The position numbers and the translations under genes are program-made. From assembly GCA_947504195.1 (NCBI GenBank), contig CANNGN010000014.1, forward strand, positions 1 through 64,000: a stretch of 64,000 nucleotides of DNA, given 5' to 3'. The DNA comes from an uncultured Vibrio sp. (GTDB lineage Bacteria > Pseudomonadota > Gammaproteobacteria > Enterobacterales > Vibrionaceae). Shown in pieces: positions 18,395-27,691 of this stretch. Below the pieces are notes generated by a model. It searched no databases. It had not been told where the DNA came from and saw only the letters and a list, made by a program, of their open reading frames with translations. Positions within the stretch are counted from its first letter, which is position 1. Each line of letters begins with the position of its first letter.

Positions 18395-19339
18395 ATGTTA
18401 TCTCGAGTAGCAGAACGTTTGTATTGGAGTGCCCGATATTTGGAGCGAGTGGAAAATATCGCTCGATTATTAAGTGTTTATGATGACTTGCTGTTTGATT
18501 TACCAAGAGGGATTAATATTTCTTGGTACAACCTTATTGAAATCAATGGCAGCATCAATGAGTTTAAAGATCTTTATCAAGATAAGAGTGAACGCAGTAT
18601 CGTTAAGTACCTTCTGTGTGACACCGAAAATCCCAATTCTATGTTGTCATCTCTTCGTATGGTAAGAGAAAACATACGAACTACGCGAGATGTTGTTCCT
18701 AGCGAAACTTGGGAATTTATCAATGAATTGGATATTTTTGCTAAAAAGAATATCTATCGCGGTATTAGTCGTTCTGATCGTCATGAGTATTTGAATACCG
18801 TCATTGAAGGTTGCCAGAAAATTATTGGTTTACTCACCGGTGCGATGAGTCGTGATGCGGGCTGGAGCTTCTTTATTTTAGGTCGATATATTGAACGAGC
18901 CGATATGAATACCAGGGTATTAGATTCGGCGATTTCTTTGATGATGCAATCTCAAGCTGATGAGCAAGTTATGTTGGGGCAAGTCGTTTGGTCTAAGGTA
19001 CTAAAATCACAAAGTGGTTATCTTAACTATAGAAGAAGTGTCCGGACATCAGTAACTGGTGCAATGGCGGCAACATACTTGATGACAGAGCCTAATTTTC
19101 CTCGTTCACAACTCTTTTGTCTTAAACAGATAAAAAATGCTGCCGAGTATTTACCAAGAGCAAACCAGATCATGGATCAAGTTGATGGGTTAATCAGTCG
19201 AACCCATGGTGTCGATAGATCAGAAGATTTGAATTATGAATTCAGTGCTTACTTGAATGATATTCAGTTGGAAATAATTTCACTTCATCAAGAGATAAGT
19301 GAGAATTGGTTTAACTTTGATCAAGGAACTGCGGCATGA
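18395..19339 (+). CDS. alpha-E domain protein (COG2307)
   Basis: The 314-residue product is an alpha-E (DUF403) protein, an all-helical family almost always encoded next to circularly permuted ATP-grasp and transglutaminase-like genes. It opens with the signature MLSRVAERLYWSARYLER and has DAGWSFFILGRYIERADM near residue 150. No catalytic residues are established; a scaffold or regulatory role in the complex is inferred. It overlaps the next gene by 4 bp (ATGA). Confidence 0.85.
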   Translation: MLSRVAERLYWSARYLERVENIARLLSVYDDLLFDLPRGINISWYNLIEINGSINEFKDLYQDKSERSIVKYLLCDTENPNSMLSSLRMVRENIRTTRDVVPSETWEFINELDIFAKKNIYRGISRSDRHEYLNTVIEGCQKIIGLLTGAMSRDAGWSFFILGRYIERADMNTRVLDSAISLMMQSQADEQVMLGQVVWSKVLKSQSGYLNYRRSVRTSVTGAMAATYLMTEPNFPRSQLFCLKQIKNAAEYLPRANQIMDQVDGLISRTHGVDRSEDLNYEFSAYLNDIQLEIISLHQEISENWFNFDQGTAA

Positions 19340-22300
19340 CCATTCGAGTAGCGCTACAGCACAAAACATTTTATGAGTTTGATCGCCCAGTAAATGTTTC
19401 TCCCCATATTTTACGTTTGCGTCCTGCACCGCATTCTCGAACACATATTCACGGGTACTCGTTAAAAGTTACGCCAGAAGATCATTTTATTAACTGGCAG
19501 CAAGACCCGTTTGGTAATTATCAGGCTCGATTAGTTTTTCCTGAAAAAACCACAAAGATGAGCTTTGAAGTCGAAGTGATTGCGGACATGACGGTTATCA
19601 ATCCTTTTGATTTTTTTATCGAAGAGTACGCTGAAAAGTTTCCTTTTAAATATGACAAGGTATTAAAAGGGGAGTTACTTCCTTATCTGGATCTATCGGA
19701 TAGTTGTGAATTGCTCGATGAGTGGTTGAAAACAATTGATCTTGAAAAAGAAATTGGTATTGCTGATTTTCTCGTGGAATTAAATAGCCGATTGGCTGCG
19801 GAAATTTCATATGGAATTCGAATGGAACCAGGGGTTCAAACGACAGAAGAAACACTCACTCTTAAAAAGGGTTCATGTCGTGATACATCTTGGCTATTGG
19901 TTCAAATATTACGTCATTTAGGTTTAGCGGCGCGTTTTGCATCTGGTTATTTAGTTCAGCTAACGTCTGATGTTGATGCACTGGATGGGCCTTCTGGACC
20001 CGATGAGGACTTTACGGATTTACACGCTTGGTGTGAAGTCTATATTCCCGGTGCTGGCTGGATTGGGCTCGATCCAACCAGTGGTTTATTCGCAGGGGAA
20101 GGTCATATTCCACTTGCGTGTACGGCGGATCCAATTTCTGCTGCTCCTATTACAGGATTTACTGACGAATGTGAATGTGAATTTGAATATGAGAATGTCG
20201 TTATTCGAATCCAAGAAGATCCTCGCGTTACTAAGCCTTATACCGAAGAAGAATGGGAAAACATTAAGAGTTTAGGTGAAGCTGTTGATGCCGATCTCGA
20301 AGCAGGAGATGTGCGCTTAACTATGGGTGGCGAACCCACATTCGTTTCGATTGATGATATGGATTCTGAACAATGGAATACCGAAGCATTAGGAGCGGAA
20401 AAGTTAACCTTAGCTAAAGACCTTTTATTGAGGTTAAAAGAAACGTTTGCGGCGAATGGGTTAATTCATTATGGCCAAGGCAAATGGTACCCAGGTGAAG
20501 AGCTTCCGCGTTGGGCGCTAGGGTGTTTTTGGCGTACCGATGGCGAACCGTTATGGCACGATCATGATCTGTTAGCTCGAGTAGATAAAAATTATCAGCA
20601 CAGTGAAATTGAAGCAAAAGAGTTTGGTGAAAAACTGTGTGAAACACTAGGGTTAGAGCCTAGTTACCTGCAAGAGACGTTTGAAGATTCGTTATACTAT
20701 TTATGGATGGAACGTTCACTTCCAGATGATGTAAACCCTAGGAAAGCAAGCTTAAGTGATGATCTAGAACGCCGTCGTTTAGCTAAACTTTTAACGCGTG
20801 GTATTGAAAAACCAAGTGGTTATGTATTGCCTATTGAGTTTGATGGTACCTGTTGGAATAGTTCATTGTGGCCAATGCGAGCGGATGTTATTACCTTGAT
20901 TCCAGGTGATAGTCCACTGGGATATCGTTTACCGTTAAATTCGTTACCAGAAATTTCGAAAGAAGAACAAATCCCAGATAGAGATCCTTTTGAGCCTCGT
21001 GATGCACTACCAAGTTATTTGTTGTCGAGTGGTGCTAAAACAGAGCCTGTTGTAAAACAATCACAACAGCCACAGTCAGTATTGAAAAAAACGTCTTCAT
21101 CGCGACAAATTATTCGTACATCGTTGTGTTTTGAAGCGAGAGAAGGGCGGTTACATGTTTTCTTCCCTCCATTAACTCATCTTGAGCACTATGTAGAATT
21201 ACTTAACCACATTGAATGGGTGGCGAACGAGTTAAGCATGCCTGTTGTGATAGAGGGTTATGAGCCACCGAAAGATCCTCGAATGCAAAAGCTACTTATT
21301 ACGCCGGATCCGGGCGTAATCGAAGTGAATGTTCATCCCTCTAAAAACTGGAGTGAATTGGTCTTTAATACAGAAGTTTTGTATGAGCAAGCGTATCTAT
21401 CTCGATTAGGCACAGAGAAATTTATGATTGATGGACGTCATACAGGAACAGGAGGCGGTAACCACATTACACTTGGTGGTGCGACACCTGAAGATAGCCC
21501 ATTACTTCGCAGACCCGATTTGCTTCGCAGTTTCATTACTTATTGGCAGCATCACCCAGGATTATCTTATTTATTCTCTGGTATGTTTATTGGTCCTACA
21601 AGCCAAGCTCCAAGACCGGATGAAGGACGTGATGAAGCCTTATATGAGATGGAAATTGCGTTCCAGAACTTCCCTGAAGGAATGGTTGACGAGCCATGGT
21701 TAGTTGACCGCTTAATGCGCAATTTATTGGTGGATATTACCGGGAATACTCACCGTTCAGAATTCTGTATCGATAAATTATTCGCAGCAGGCACAAGTAC
21801 TGGTCGTCTGGGTATTCTTGAATTCCGTGGTTTCGAAATGCCACCTCATGCTCGGATGTCCTTAGTTCAAGTATTACTACTACGTTGTTTAGTCGCGCGA
21901 TTCTGGAAAGAACCTTATACGCAACCATTGGTCCGTTGGGGGACATCTTTACACGATAAATTTATGATGCCGCATTATGTATGGCAGGACATAAAAGAAG
22001 TGGTTGATGACCTTCAACGTCATGGGTATCCATTTAAAATTGAATGGCTTGCTCCATTCGAAGAGTTCCGTTTTCCACATTATGGTCGCTTGGATGTGGA
22101 TGACATGGAATTGGAGCTGCGCTGGGCCGTAGAACCTTGGCATGTATTGGGAGAAGAAGTGACGGGATCGGGTACTGCTCGTTACGTTGACTCTTCCGTA
22201 GAACGTTTGCAGGTTCGTTTAAGTGGTTTTACAGAAGGACGTTATGTCGTTTCATGTAATGGCCGTCGCGTACCGTTGCGTTCTACAGGGCGAAAAGGGG

Positions 22301-22689
22301 AAGCGGTTGCTGCTGTTCGTTATAAAGCATGGGATCCCGTTTCTGCTCTTCACCCAACATTGAATATGGATACGCCGTTGGTGTTTGACATTATTGATAC
22401 TTGGAACGGTGTTTCTGTAGGTGGATGTACTTATCATGTGAGTCATCCTGGTGGCCGTAGTTATGAAGGCCGACCAGTAAATGCCAACGAAGCGGAAGCT
22501 CGTCGAATCAATCGTTATTGGGATCATGGTTTTACTCAAGGCGTTTTAACACCGCCACCAGAATTTCAAGCTTTACGACATTTTTATCCAAATGAAGACA
22601 TACCTAGACCAATGGCTCCGCCAGAAGAAGAGGTAAGTGATGAATATCCTCATACATTAGATTTAAGGAAGCGGTATACTAGACTGTAA
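19336..22689 (+). CDS. transglutaminase-like / DUF2126 fusion protein
   Basis: This 1117-residue protein joins two parts. Residues 1 to about 270 are a bacterial transglutaminase-like unit: N-terminal domain (MTIRVALQHKTFYEF), catalytic Cys in KGSCRDTSWLL near 181, His in FTDLHAWCEVY near 230 and Asp in GLDPTSGLF near 245. From about residue 310 is DUF2126 (COG4196), starting VRLTMGGEPTFVSIDD and running to the C-terminus. The catalytic triad looks complete, so it may cut or form amide bonds. Family studies by Iyer, Aravind and colleagues group it with ATP-grasp and alpha-E proteins in a predicted peptide-ligation pathway. Confidence 0.87.
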   Translation: MTIRVALQHKTFYEFDRPVNVSPHILRLRPAPHSRTHIHGYSLKVTPEDHFINWQQDPFGNYQARLVFPEKTTKMSFEVEVIADMTVINPFDFFIEEYAEKFPFKYDKVLKGELLPYLDLSDSCELLDEWLKTIDLEKEIGIADFLVELNSRLAAEISYGIRMEPGVQTTEETLTLKKGSCRDTSWLLVQILRHLGLAARFASGYLVQLTSDVDALDGPSGPDEDFTDLHAWCEVYIPGAGWIGLDPTSGLFAGEGHIPLACTADPISAAPITGFTDECECEFEYENVVIRIQEDPRVTKPYTEEEWENIKSLGEAVDADLEAGDVRLTMGGEPTFVSIDDMDSEQWNTEALGAEKLTLAKDLLLRLKETFAANGLIHYGQGKWYPGEELPRWALGCFWRTDGEPLWHDHDLLARVDKNYQHSEIEAKEFGEKLCETLGLEPSYLQETFEDSLYYLWMERSLPDDVNPRKASLSDDLERRRLAKLLTRGIEKPSGYVLPIEFDGTCWNSSLWPMRADVITLIPGDSPLGYRLPLNSLPEISKEEQIPDRDPFEPRDALPSYLLSSGAKTEPVVKQSQQPQSVLKKTSSSRQIIRTSLCFEAREGRLHVFFPPLTHLEHYVELLNHIEWVANELSMPVVIEGYEPPKDPRMQKLLITPDPGVIEVNVHPSKNWSELVFNTEVLYEQAYLSRLGTEKFMIDGRHTGTGGGNHITLGGATPEDSPLLRRPDLLRSFITYWQHHPGLSYLFSGMFIGPTSQAPRPDEGRDEALYEMEIAFQNFPEGMVDEPWLVDRLMRNLLVDITGNTHRSEFCIDKLFAAGTSTGRLGILEFRGFEMPPHARMSLVQVLLLRCLVARFWKEPYTQPLVRWGTSLHDKFMMPHYVWQDIKEVVDDLQRHGYPFKIEWLAPFEEFRFPHYGRLDVDDMELELRWAVEPWHVLGEEVTGSGTARYVDSSVERLQVRLSGFTEGRYVVSCNGRRVPLRSTGRKGEAVAAVRYKAWDPVSALHPTLNMDTPLVFDIIDTWNGVSVGGCTYHVSHPGGRSYEGRPVNANEAEARRINRYWDHGFTQGVLTPPPEFQALRHFYPNEDIPRPMAPPEEEVSDEYPHTLDLRKRYTRL

Positions 22690-22722
22690 TTGATATATTA
22701 ATAAGTAGTTAAATAAATAATC

Positions 22723-25305
22723 ATGCTTAAACCGCCGTCTTCAAGTCAAAGTCAAAGTCAGCAAGGAAACTTGCCGGCTCTGACTTCTTATCCAAAAATT
22801 CCCTATGCCTATGATGAGGCTTTTGACGATGCTCGCTTTATTCGTTCCCATTGGACGCGGATATTCGAGAACTTAAATAAGTTAGGTTCTAAAGGGATTA
22901 TTGATAGGCAATTACGTGCTCAACGTATTTTGCGAGATGATGGGGCAACGTATGATTTAAAAAACGACCCTCTTTCACCTGCGGTATGGTCATTAGATAT
23001 TGTTCCGTATGCTATCGATCATACTGAGTGGGAAGGAATTGAAGCAGGTGTAGCTCAAAGAGCTAAGTTATTTGATTTAATTTTAAATGACCTTTATGGC
23101 GAGCAAACTTTGCTAAAACAGGGGATTATTCCTTCTGAAATTATTTTTAGCCATCCTGGTTATCTGCGAGAGTGCCATGATATTGCTATGCCGCTAGAAA
23201 AAAAACTAATCATGCACGCAGTTGATATGGTGCGTGAAGCGGATGGTACACCTGTAATTATTGGCGACAGAACTCAAGCACCTAGTGGATTTGGTTATGC
23301 ATTAGAAAATAGAACGGTAGTTTCTCGTGTAATGCCAAGTTTATTTAGAAATAGCCAAGTTCGACGGTTATCGCATTTTTTCAATTCTCTGCGAACCACT
23401 CTTACTCAGTTAGCCAGCCACAAAACAGATACACCGAGGATTGTCGTATTAACGCCAGGTGCTTATAGCAGCACCTACTTTGAACAAGCATATCTCGCTA
23501 ACTATTTAGGTTATTCGTTGGTTCAAGGTGGCGATTTAACAGTGCGAAATGGCAAAGTTTGGATGAAGTCTTTGCAAGGGTTAGCACAGGTGGATGTCAT
23601 TCTACGGCGAGTTGATGACATCTATTGCGATCAAGCAGAGCTTAAGTCGGACTCAATGTTGGGTGTCCCAGGTTTACTTGAAGTGGCTCGATCGGGCAAT
23701 GTTGTCCTCGCTAACCCATTAGGTTCGGGAATTTTAGAAGCGCCTGCATTAATGGCATTCTTACCACAGATAAGCCAATTTTTGCTTGGTGAGCCTCTTT
23801 TAATTAAAAATGTACAAAGTTGGTGGTGTGGTAATCCCGCCGATTTTGAGTATGTGCAAACCAATTTAGATTCGCTGATTATTAAACCGGCATATCGAAG
23901 TTTCGAAAGTAAAAGCTTCTATGGTCATACTCTAAGTGAAGATGAAAAAGTAGAATTACTGGAAAAAATCAGGAAAAGACCACACAAATTTGTCGCTCAA
24001 AGTTACATTCCTGGTTCACAAATGCCGATTTGGAATAATGGTAAGCTCGAGTCTCGTCCTAGTTTATTACGACTATTTTCTGTTTACAGTGATAACGACT
24101 ATGAAGTGATGCCTGGCGGGTTATGTCGAGTCGCAGAATGCAATCAAGAGTATATTGTTTCAAAGCTGTCAGGTACTTGGAGTAAAGATGCATGGGTACT
24201 TTCTCAAGGTCCGGATCTTAGTCATCAATCTCGTCTTGATAATAACAGCGCGATAGAAGAAGCTGAACAATCCAATATCCCTAGCCGGGTTATCGAGAAC
24301 CTATTTTGGTTTGGGCGATACGCTGAACGTGCTGAAATGAACCTTCGTTTACTGAGAACCGTTTTTAAGCAGCTTAATGGTATCGATCCGCTGCCCGCGG
24401 AGAGCAAATCATTACTGCTTAAGTCGATTTCCATTCAAACAGGGTGTTTACCGGGCTTTACTGAGGAAAACACAGAGTTATTCGACAACCCAGATGAAGA
24501 GTTGGCCGATTTGGTTATCAATGCAAATCGGATGGGGTCGATTAAATCGAATCTTTTGGCCATGTTATCTTGTGCCGAACAAGTAAAAGAGATGCTGTCG
24601 GCTGACACTCGGATAATTCTGAATGAATTACGAGATCATATTGCGGATGTTGATCAGGCATACTCAGATGGTTTACCAGAGGTTCCTGAAGAATCATTGG
24701 ACAGCTTGGTTACTTCATTATTGGCGTTATCAGGTCTCAATCATGAAAGTATGCTCAGAGGATTAGATTGGACGTTCCAGGAAATAGGGCGTCGCACAGA
24801 AAGAGCATTGCAAACCACGACGTTATTGAAATCAACCCTTACAAGCACGCTCCCTACTCTGCAGCAACAGCAAATACTAGAGTCGGTCTTATTAAGTGTT
24901 GAAGCATTGATATCATTCCGTCGTCGTTACCGTACTCGAGCTCGAGTCGCCTTTGGCCTTGATTTACTTATGATTGACCCAACAAACCCACGTTCACTCA
25001 TTTACCAAGTTGAACGTTTACGCGAGTACTTACAAGTTTTACCATCGACACAGGGATTCACTGCTGGGGGATTGTCGGATGAAAGCAAAATGATAATCCG
25101 AGCAAAAAGTCAGATCCAATTGGCCAGTTTAAATGAGTTAGCACAGGTCGATGAGGTTGAGAATAAACGAGTTAAATTAGAAGCGTTAGTTGTAGAAGTT
25201 GCGGCTTTATTAGAAGAGTTTACGTCTGCAATTAGTGATAAATATTTTGACCATACTGCTGGGCCTCAACAACTTATTAAACCTAAATGGAAGCTGGATG
25301 TATGA
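22723..25305 (+). CDS. circularly permuted ATP-grasp / alpha-E fusion protein
   Basis: The 860-residue product fuses a second ATP-grasp copy (about residues 80-500, with TQAPSGFGYALENR and LGVPGLLEVARSGNVVLAN) to a C-terminal alpha-E domain (about 525-850, starting PSRVIENLFWFGRYAERAE). Unlike the first ATP-grasp gene, the glycine-rich loop is replaced by KPAYRSFESKSFYG and the C-terminal Asn/Gly cluster by VSKLSGTWSKDAW. It may therefore be a regulatory or specialised paralogue. It lies 33 bp after the DUF2126 gene, and its stop overlaps the next start (ATGA). Confidence 0.85.
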   Translation: MLKPPSSSQSQSQQGNLPALTSYPKIPYAYDEAFDDARFIRSHWTRIFENLNKLGSKGIIDRQLRAQRILRDDGATYDLKNDPLSPAVWSLDIVPYAIDHTEWEGIEAGVAQRAKLFDLILNDLYGEQTLLKQGIIPSEIIFSHPGYLRECHDIAMPLEKKLIMHAVDMVREADGTPVIIGDRTQAPSGFGYALENRTVVSRVMPSLFRNSQVRRLSHFFNSLRTTLTQLASHKTDTPRIVVLTPGAYSSTYFEQAYLANYLGYSLVQGGDLTVRNGKVWMKSLQGLAQVDVILRRVDDIYCDQAELKSDSMLGVPGLLEVARSGNVVLANPLGSGILEAPALMAFLPQISQFLLGEPLLIKNVQSWWCGNPADFEYVQTNLDSLIIKPAYRSFESKSFYGHTLSEDEKVELLEKIRKRPHKFVAQSYIPGSQMPIWNNGKLESRPSLLRLFSVYSDNDYEVMPGGLCRVAECNQEYIVSKLSGTWSKDAWVLSQGPDLSHQSRLDNNSAIEEAEQSNIPSRVIENLFWFGRYAERAEMNLRLLRTVFKQLNGIDPLPAESKSLLLKSISIQTGCLPGFTEENTELFDNPDEELADLVINANRMGSIKSNLLAMLSCAEQVKEMLSADTRIILNELRDHIADVDQAYSDGLPEVPEESLDSLVTSLLALSGLNHESMLRGLDWTFQEIGRRTERALQTTTLLKSTLTSTLPTLQQQQILESVLLSVEALISFRRRYRTRARVAFGLDLLMIDPTNPRSLIYQVERLREYLQVLPSTQGFTAGGLSDESKMIIRAKSQIQLASLNELAQVDEVENKRVKLEALVVEVAALLEEFTSAISDKYFDHTAGPQQLIKPKWKLDV

Positions 25306-26183
25306 GATATCGAGTTAGGCATACAACAGAATATAAATATAATGCGCCAGTAACGCTGTGCTACAACATGGCTCATTTGCTACCCAGAGATACTGATAAT
25401 CAGCGTTGTACTTCTCATCGAATCAACGTTTCACCGACACCTATTTATCAACGAGAAGGCGTCGATTATTATGGCAATTCAACTTTTTATTTCTCTATTC
25501 AGGAGCCACATAGTCGACTGATGATTGATGTGGTGAGTTTCTTTGATATTGAAAATACGGGTTATTCTGAGTTGGTGAATACTCACTTACTAACCTGTGG
25601 TCAGGTTAGAACTATGTTGGCAGAAGCTGCAACCCCTGAACTTCGAATGGTAAAAGAGTTCGTATTAGATTCAGCACAAATTAAGTTATCTGAGTCTCTT
25701 GCTGATTATGCCAGAGAAGTATTTAGTGATGACAAACCTATATTGAAGGCCTCATTAGAATTTACTCAAAAAATATTTAATGAATTTAAGTTTGATCCCA
25801 CGGCAACCAATGTAACAACACCACCAGAACAAGTACTGAAAGAAAAACGAGGCGTTTGTCAGGATTTCGCTCACCTCGCGATTGGATGTATTCGCTCTGT
25901 GGGCTTACCTGTGCGCTATATGAGTGGCTACATAGAAACTATTCCACCAGAAGGCCAAGTTAAATTGGTTGGTGCTGACGCATCTCACGCTTGGTTTTCG
26001 GTCTATGTGCCAGATTTAGGCTGGGTTGAATTTGATCCAACCAACAATATTATGCCTTCAGACCAACATATTGTGACTGCTTGGGGACGGGATTATGCCG
26101 ATGTCACACCATTACAAGGGGTTATTTTTGATGGTGGAGATTCACAAGTATTGAGTGTATCTGTAGACGTTGCACGGATATAA
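25302..26183 (+). CDS. transglutaminase-like cysteine peptidase family protein
   Basis: The 293-residue protein starts at ATG 25302, overlapping the previous stop codon; a longer in-frame reading from 25287 is less likely. It has the bacterial transglutaminase-like N-terminal domain (RYRVRHTTEYKYNAPV) and the catalytic core with Cys in KRGVCQDFAHLA, His in GADASHAWFSVYV and Asp in WVEFDPTNN. The triad is complete. It is the last gene of the operon and is followed by a bidirectional terminator. The substrate is unknown. Confidence 0.86.
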   Translation: MRYRVRHTTEYKYNAPVTLCYNMAHLLPRDTDNQRCTSHRINVSPTPIYQREGVDYYGNSTFYFSIQEPHSRLMIDVVSFFDIENTGYSELVNTHLLTCGQVRTMLAEAATPELRMVKEFVLDSAQIKLSESLADYAREVFSDDKPILKASLEFTQKIFNEFKFDPTATNVTTPPEQVLKEKRGVCQDFAHLAIGCIRSVGLPVRYMSGYIETIPPEGQVKLVGADASHAWFSVYVPDLGWVEFDPTNNIMPSDQHIVTAWGRDYADVTPLQGVIFDGGDSQVLSVSVDVARI

Positions 26184-26190
26184 AATAAGA

Positions 26191-26219
26191 AAAAACCGTT
26201 TTTTAACTTAACGGTTTTT
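26191..26219. terminator. bidirectional terminator between the transglutaminase gene and mnmE
   Basis: AAAAACCGTT (26191-26200) and AACGGTTTTT (26210-26219) form a 10-bp perfect stem around a 9-base loop, with its own A and T runs. It sits between two convergent genes and can serve both. Confidence 0.85.
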
Positions 26220-26243
26220 CTTAAATAAAATGATAGTAAGTGA

Positions 26244-27602
26244 TTACTTACCTATGCAGAATGATGAGAAGATTCGACCTAGCAAATCATCAGAGCTGAA
26301 CTCACCAGTGATTTCGTTGAGGTATTGTTGAGTCAGTCTTAGCTCTTCAGCCAAAATCTCTCCTGCCATATAGCCTTCTAATTGCTGTTGACCTATTTCC
26401 AAGTGCTGGGATGCATTTTCTAGTGCATCTAAGTGGCGTCTACGGGCCATAAAGTTACCTTCTTGGCCTCCTTGGAATCCCATACACTCTTTAAGATGTT
26501 CCCGGAGATCATCCACGCCTTGTCCAGTTTTTGCTGATAATCGGATCAATGTTGGATTGGATAATCCTAATTCTTCGTTGGTTTGATCAGCTTTATTGCG
26601 AATAACGGTTATGCCAATATTTTTAGGCAAGCGATCGACAAAATCAGGCCAGATATCTTTAGGGTCGGTTGCATCGGTGGTGGTGCCATCAACCATAAAT
26701 AACACGCGATCTGCTTGTTCAATTTCTTGCCATGCGCGTTCAATACCAATTCGTTCAACTTCATCAGAGGCGTTACGTAACCCAGCGGTATCAATAATAT
26801 GTAAAGGCATACCATCGATATGGATATGTTCGCGTAGTACGTCTCGGGTTGTCCCTGCGATATCGGTTACAATCGCGGATTCTTTTCCAGACAAGGCATT
26901 TAAAAGGCTCGATTTACCAGCATTTGGACGGCCTGCTATGACTACCTTCATCCCTTCGCGCATGATTGCACCCTGGTTCGCTTCTTGGCGTACAGCGGTT
27001 AAATTATCAATAATAACTTGAAGATCCTTCGACACTTTACCATCGGCAAGAAAGTCGATTTCTTCTTCTGGAAAATCAATAGCTGCTTCGACATACATGC
27101 GTAAATAAATGAGAGATTCGACAAGCTGATGTATGCGAGAAGAAAATTCACCTTGAAGAGATTTTAGAGCGGACTTTGCAGCTTCTTCTGAGCTAGCATC
27201 GATGAGATCAGCAATGGCTTCTGCTTGCGTTAAATCTAACTTGTCGTTGAGGAAAGCTCGTTCAGAAAACTCACCAGGTCTTGCCACTCGCAATCCTGGT
27301 ATGGCTAAAATTCGTTTAATCAGCATATCCATGACAACAGGGCCTCCATGGCCTTGAAGCTCTAATACATCTTCACCGGTAAACGAATTTGGATTCGGAA
27401 AAAATAGCGCAATGCCTTGATCTAGCTCCACGCCATGTTCATTCACAAATGGAAGGTATTCAGCATATCGTGGCCGCAAAGATTTTCCGGTAATCGAAAT
27501 GGCGACTTGTGCAGCTAAAGGGCCAGAAACTCGAATAATACCCACACCACCTCGACCGAGGGGCGTAGCTTGAGCAACGATAGTGTCTGTAGTCATAGTC
27601 AT
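26244..27602 (-). CDS. mnmE: tRNA modification GTPase MnmE (TrmE)
   Basis: MnmE is the GTPase partner of MnmG in wobble uridine modification. The 452-residue protein has the folate-binding N-terminal domain (TPLGRGGVGIIRVSG), a G domain with P-loop GRPNAGKSSLLNAL near residue 225, DTAGLR near 272, NKAD near 339, and the conserved C-terminal CIGK whose Cys is needed for function. Starts at 27602 and 27596 (MTTDTIVAQ) are both possible; the second matches other vibrios better. Confidence 0.96.
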   Translation of the reverse strand: MTMTTDTIVAQATPLGRGGVGIIRVSGPLAAQVAISITGKSLRPRYAEYLPFVNEHGVELDQGIALFFPNPNSFTGEDVLELQGHGGPVVMDMLIKRILAIPGLRVARPGEFSERAFLNDKLDLTQAEAIADLIDASSEEAAKSALKSLQGEFSSRIHQLVESLIYLRMYVEAAIDFPEEEIDFLADGKVSKDLQVIIDNLTAVRQEANQGAIMREGMKVVIAGRPNAGKSSLLNALSGKESAIVTDIAGTTRDVLREHIHIDGMPLHIIDTAGLRNASDEVERIGIERAWQEIEQADRVLFMVDGTTTDATDPKDIWPDFVDRLPKNIGITVIRNKADQTNEELGLSNPTLIRLSAKTGQGVDDLREHLKECMGFQGGQEGNFMARRRHLDALENASQHLEIGQQQLEGYMAGEILAEELRLTQQYLNEITGEFSSDDLLGRIFSSFCIGK

Positions 27603-27645
27603 GTGGTCTGTAGTTGTTTATTTGGACAATTGTAATCAGCAGTAA

Positions 27646-27672
27646 ATAAAAAGGCGACCCCTAGGCCGCCTT
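27646..27672 (-). terminator. rho-independent terminator after yidC
   Basis: AAGGCGACC and GGCCGCCTT form a 9-bp stem with one mismatch around CCTA (27651-27672). On the minus strand it is followed by a T run (27646-27650). It ends the rpmH-rnpA-yidD-yidC transcript 20 bp after yidC. Confidence 0.8.
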
Positions 27673-27691
27673 TATCATCTATTTAAATCAT

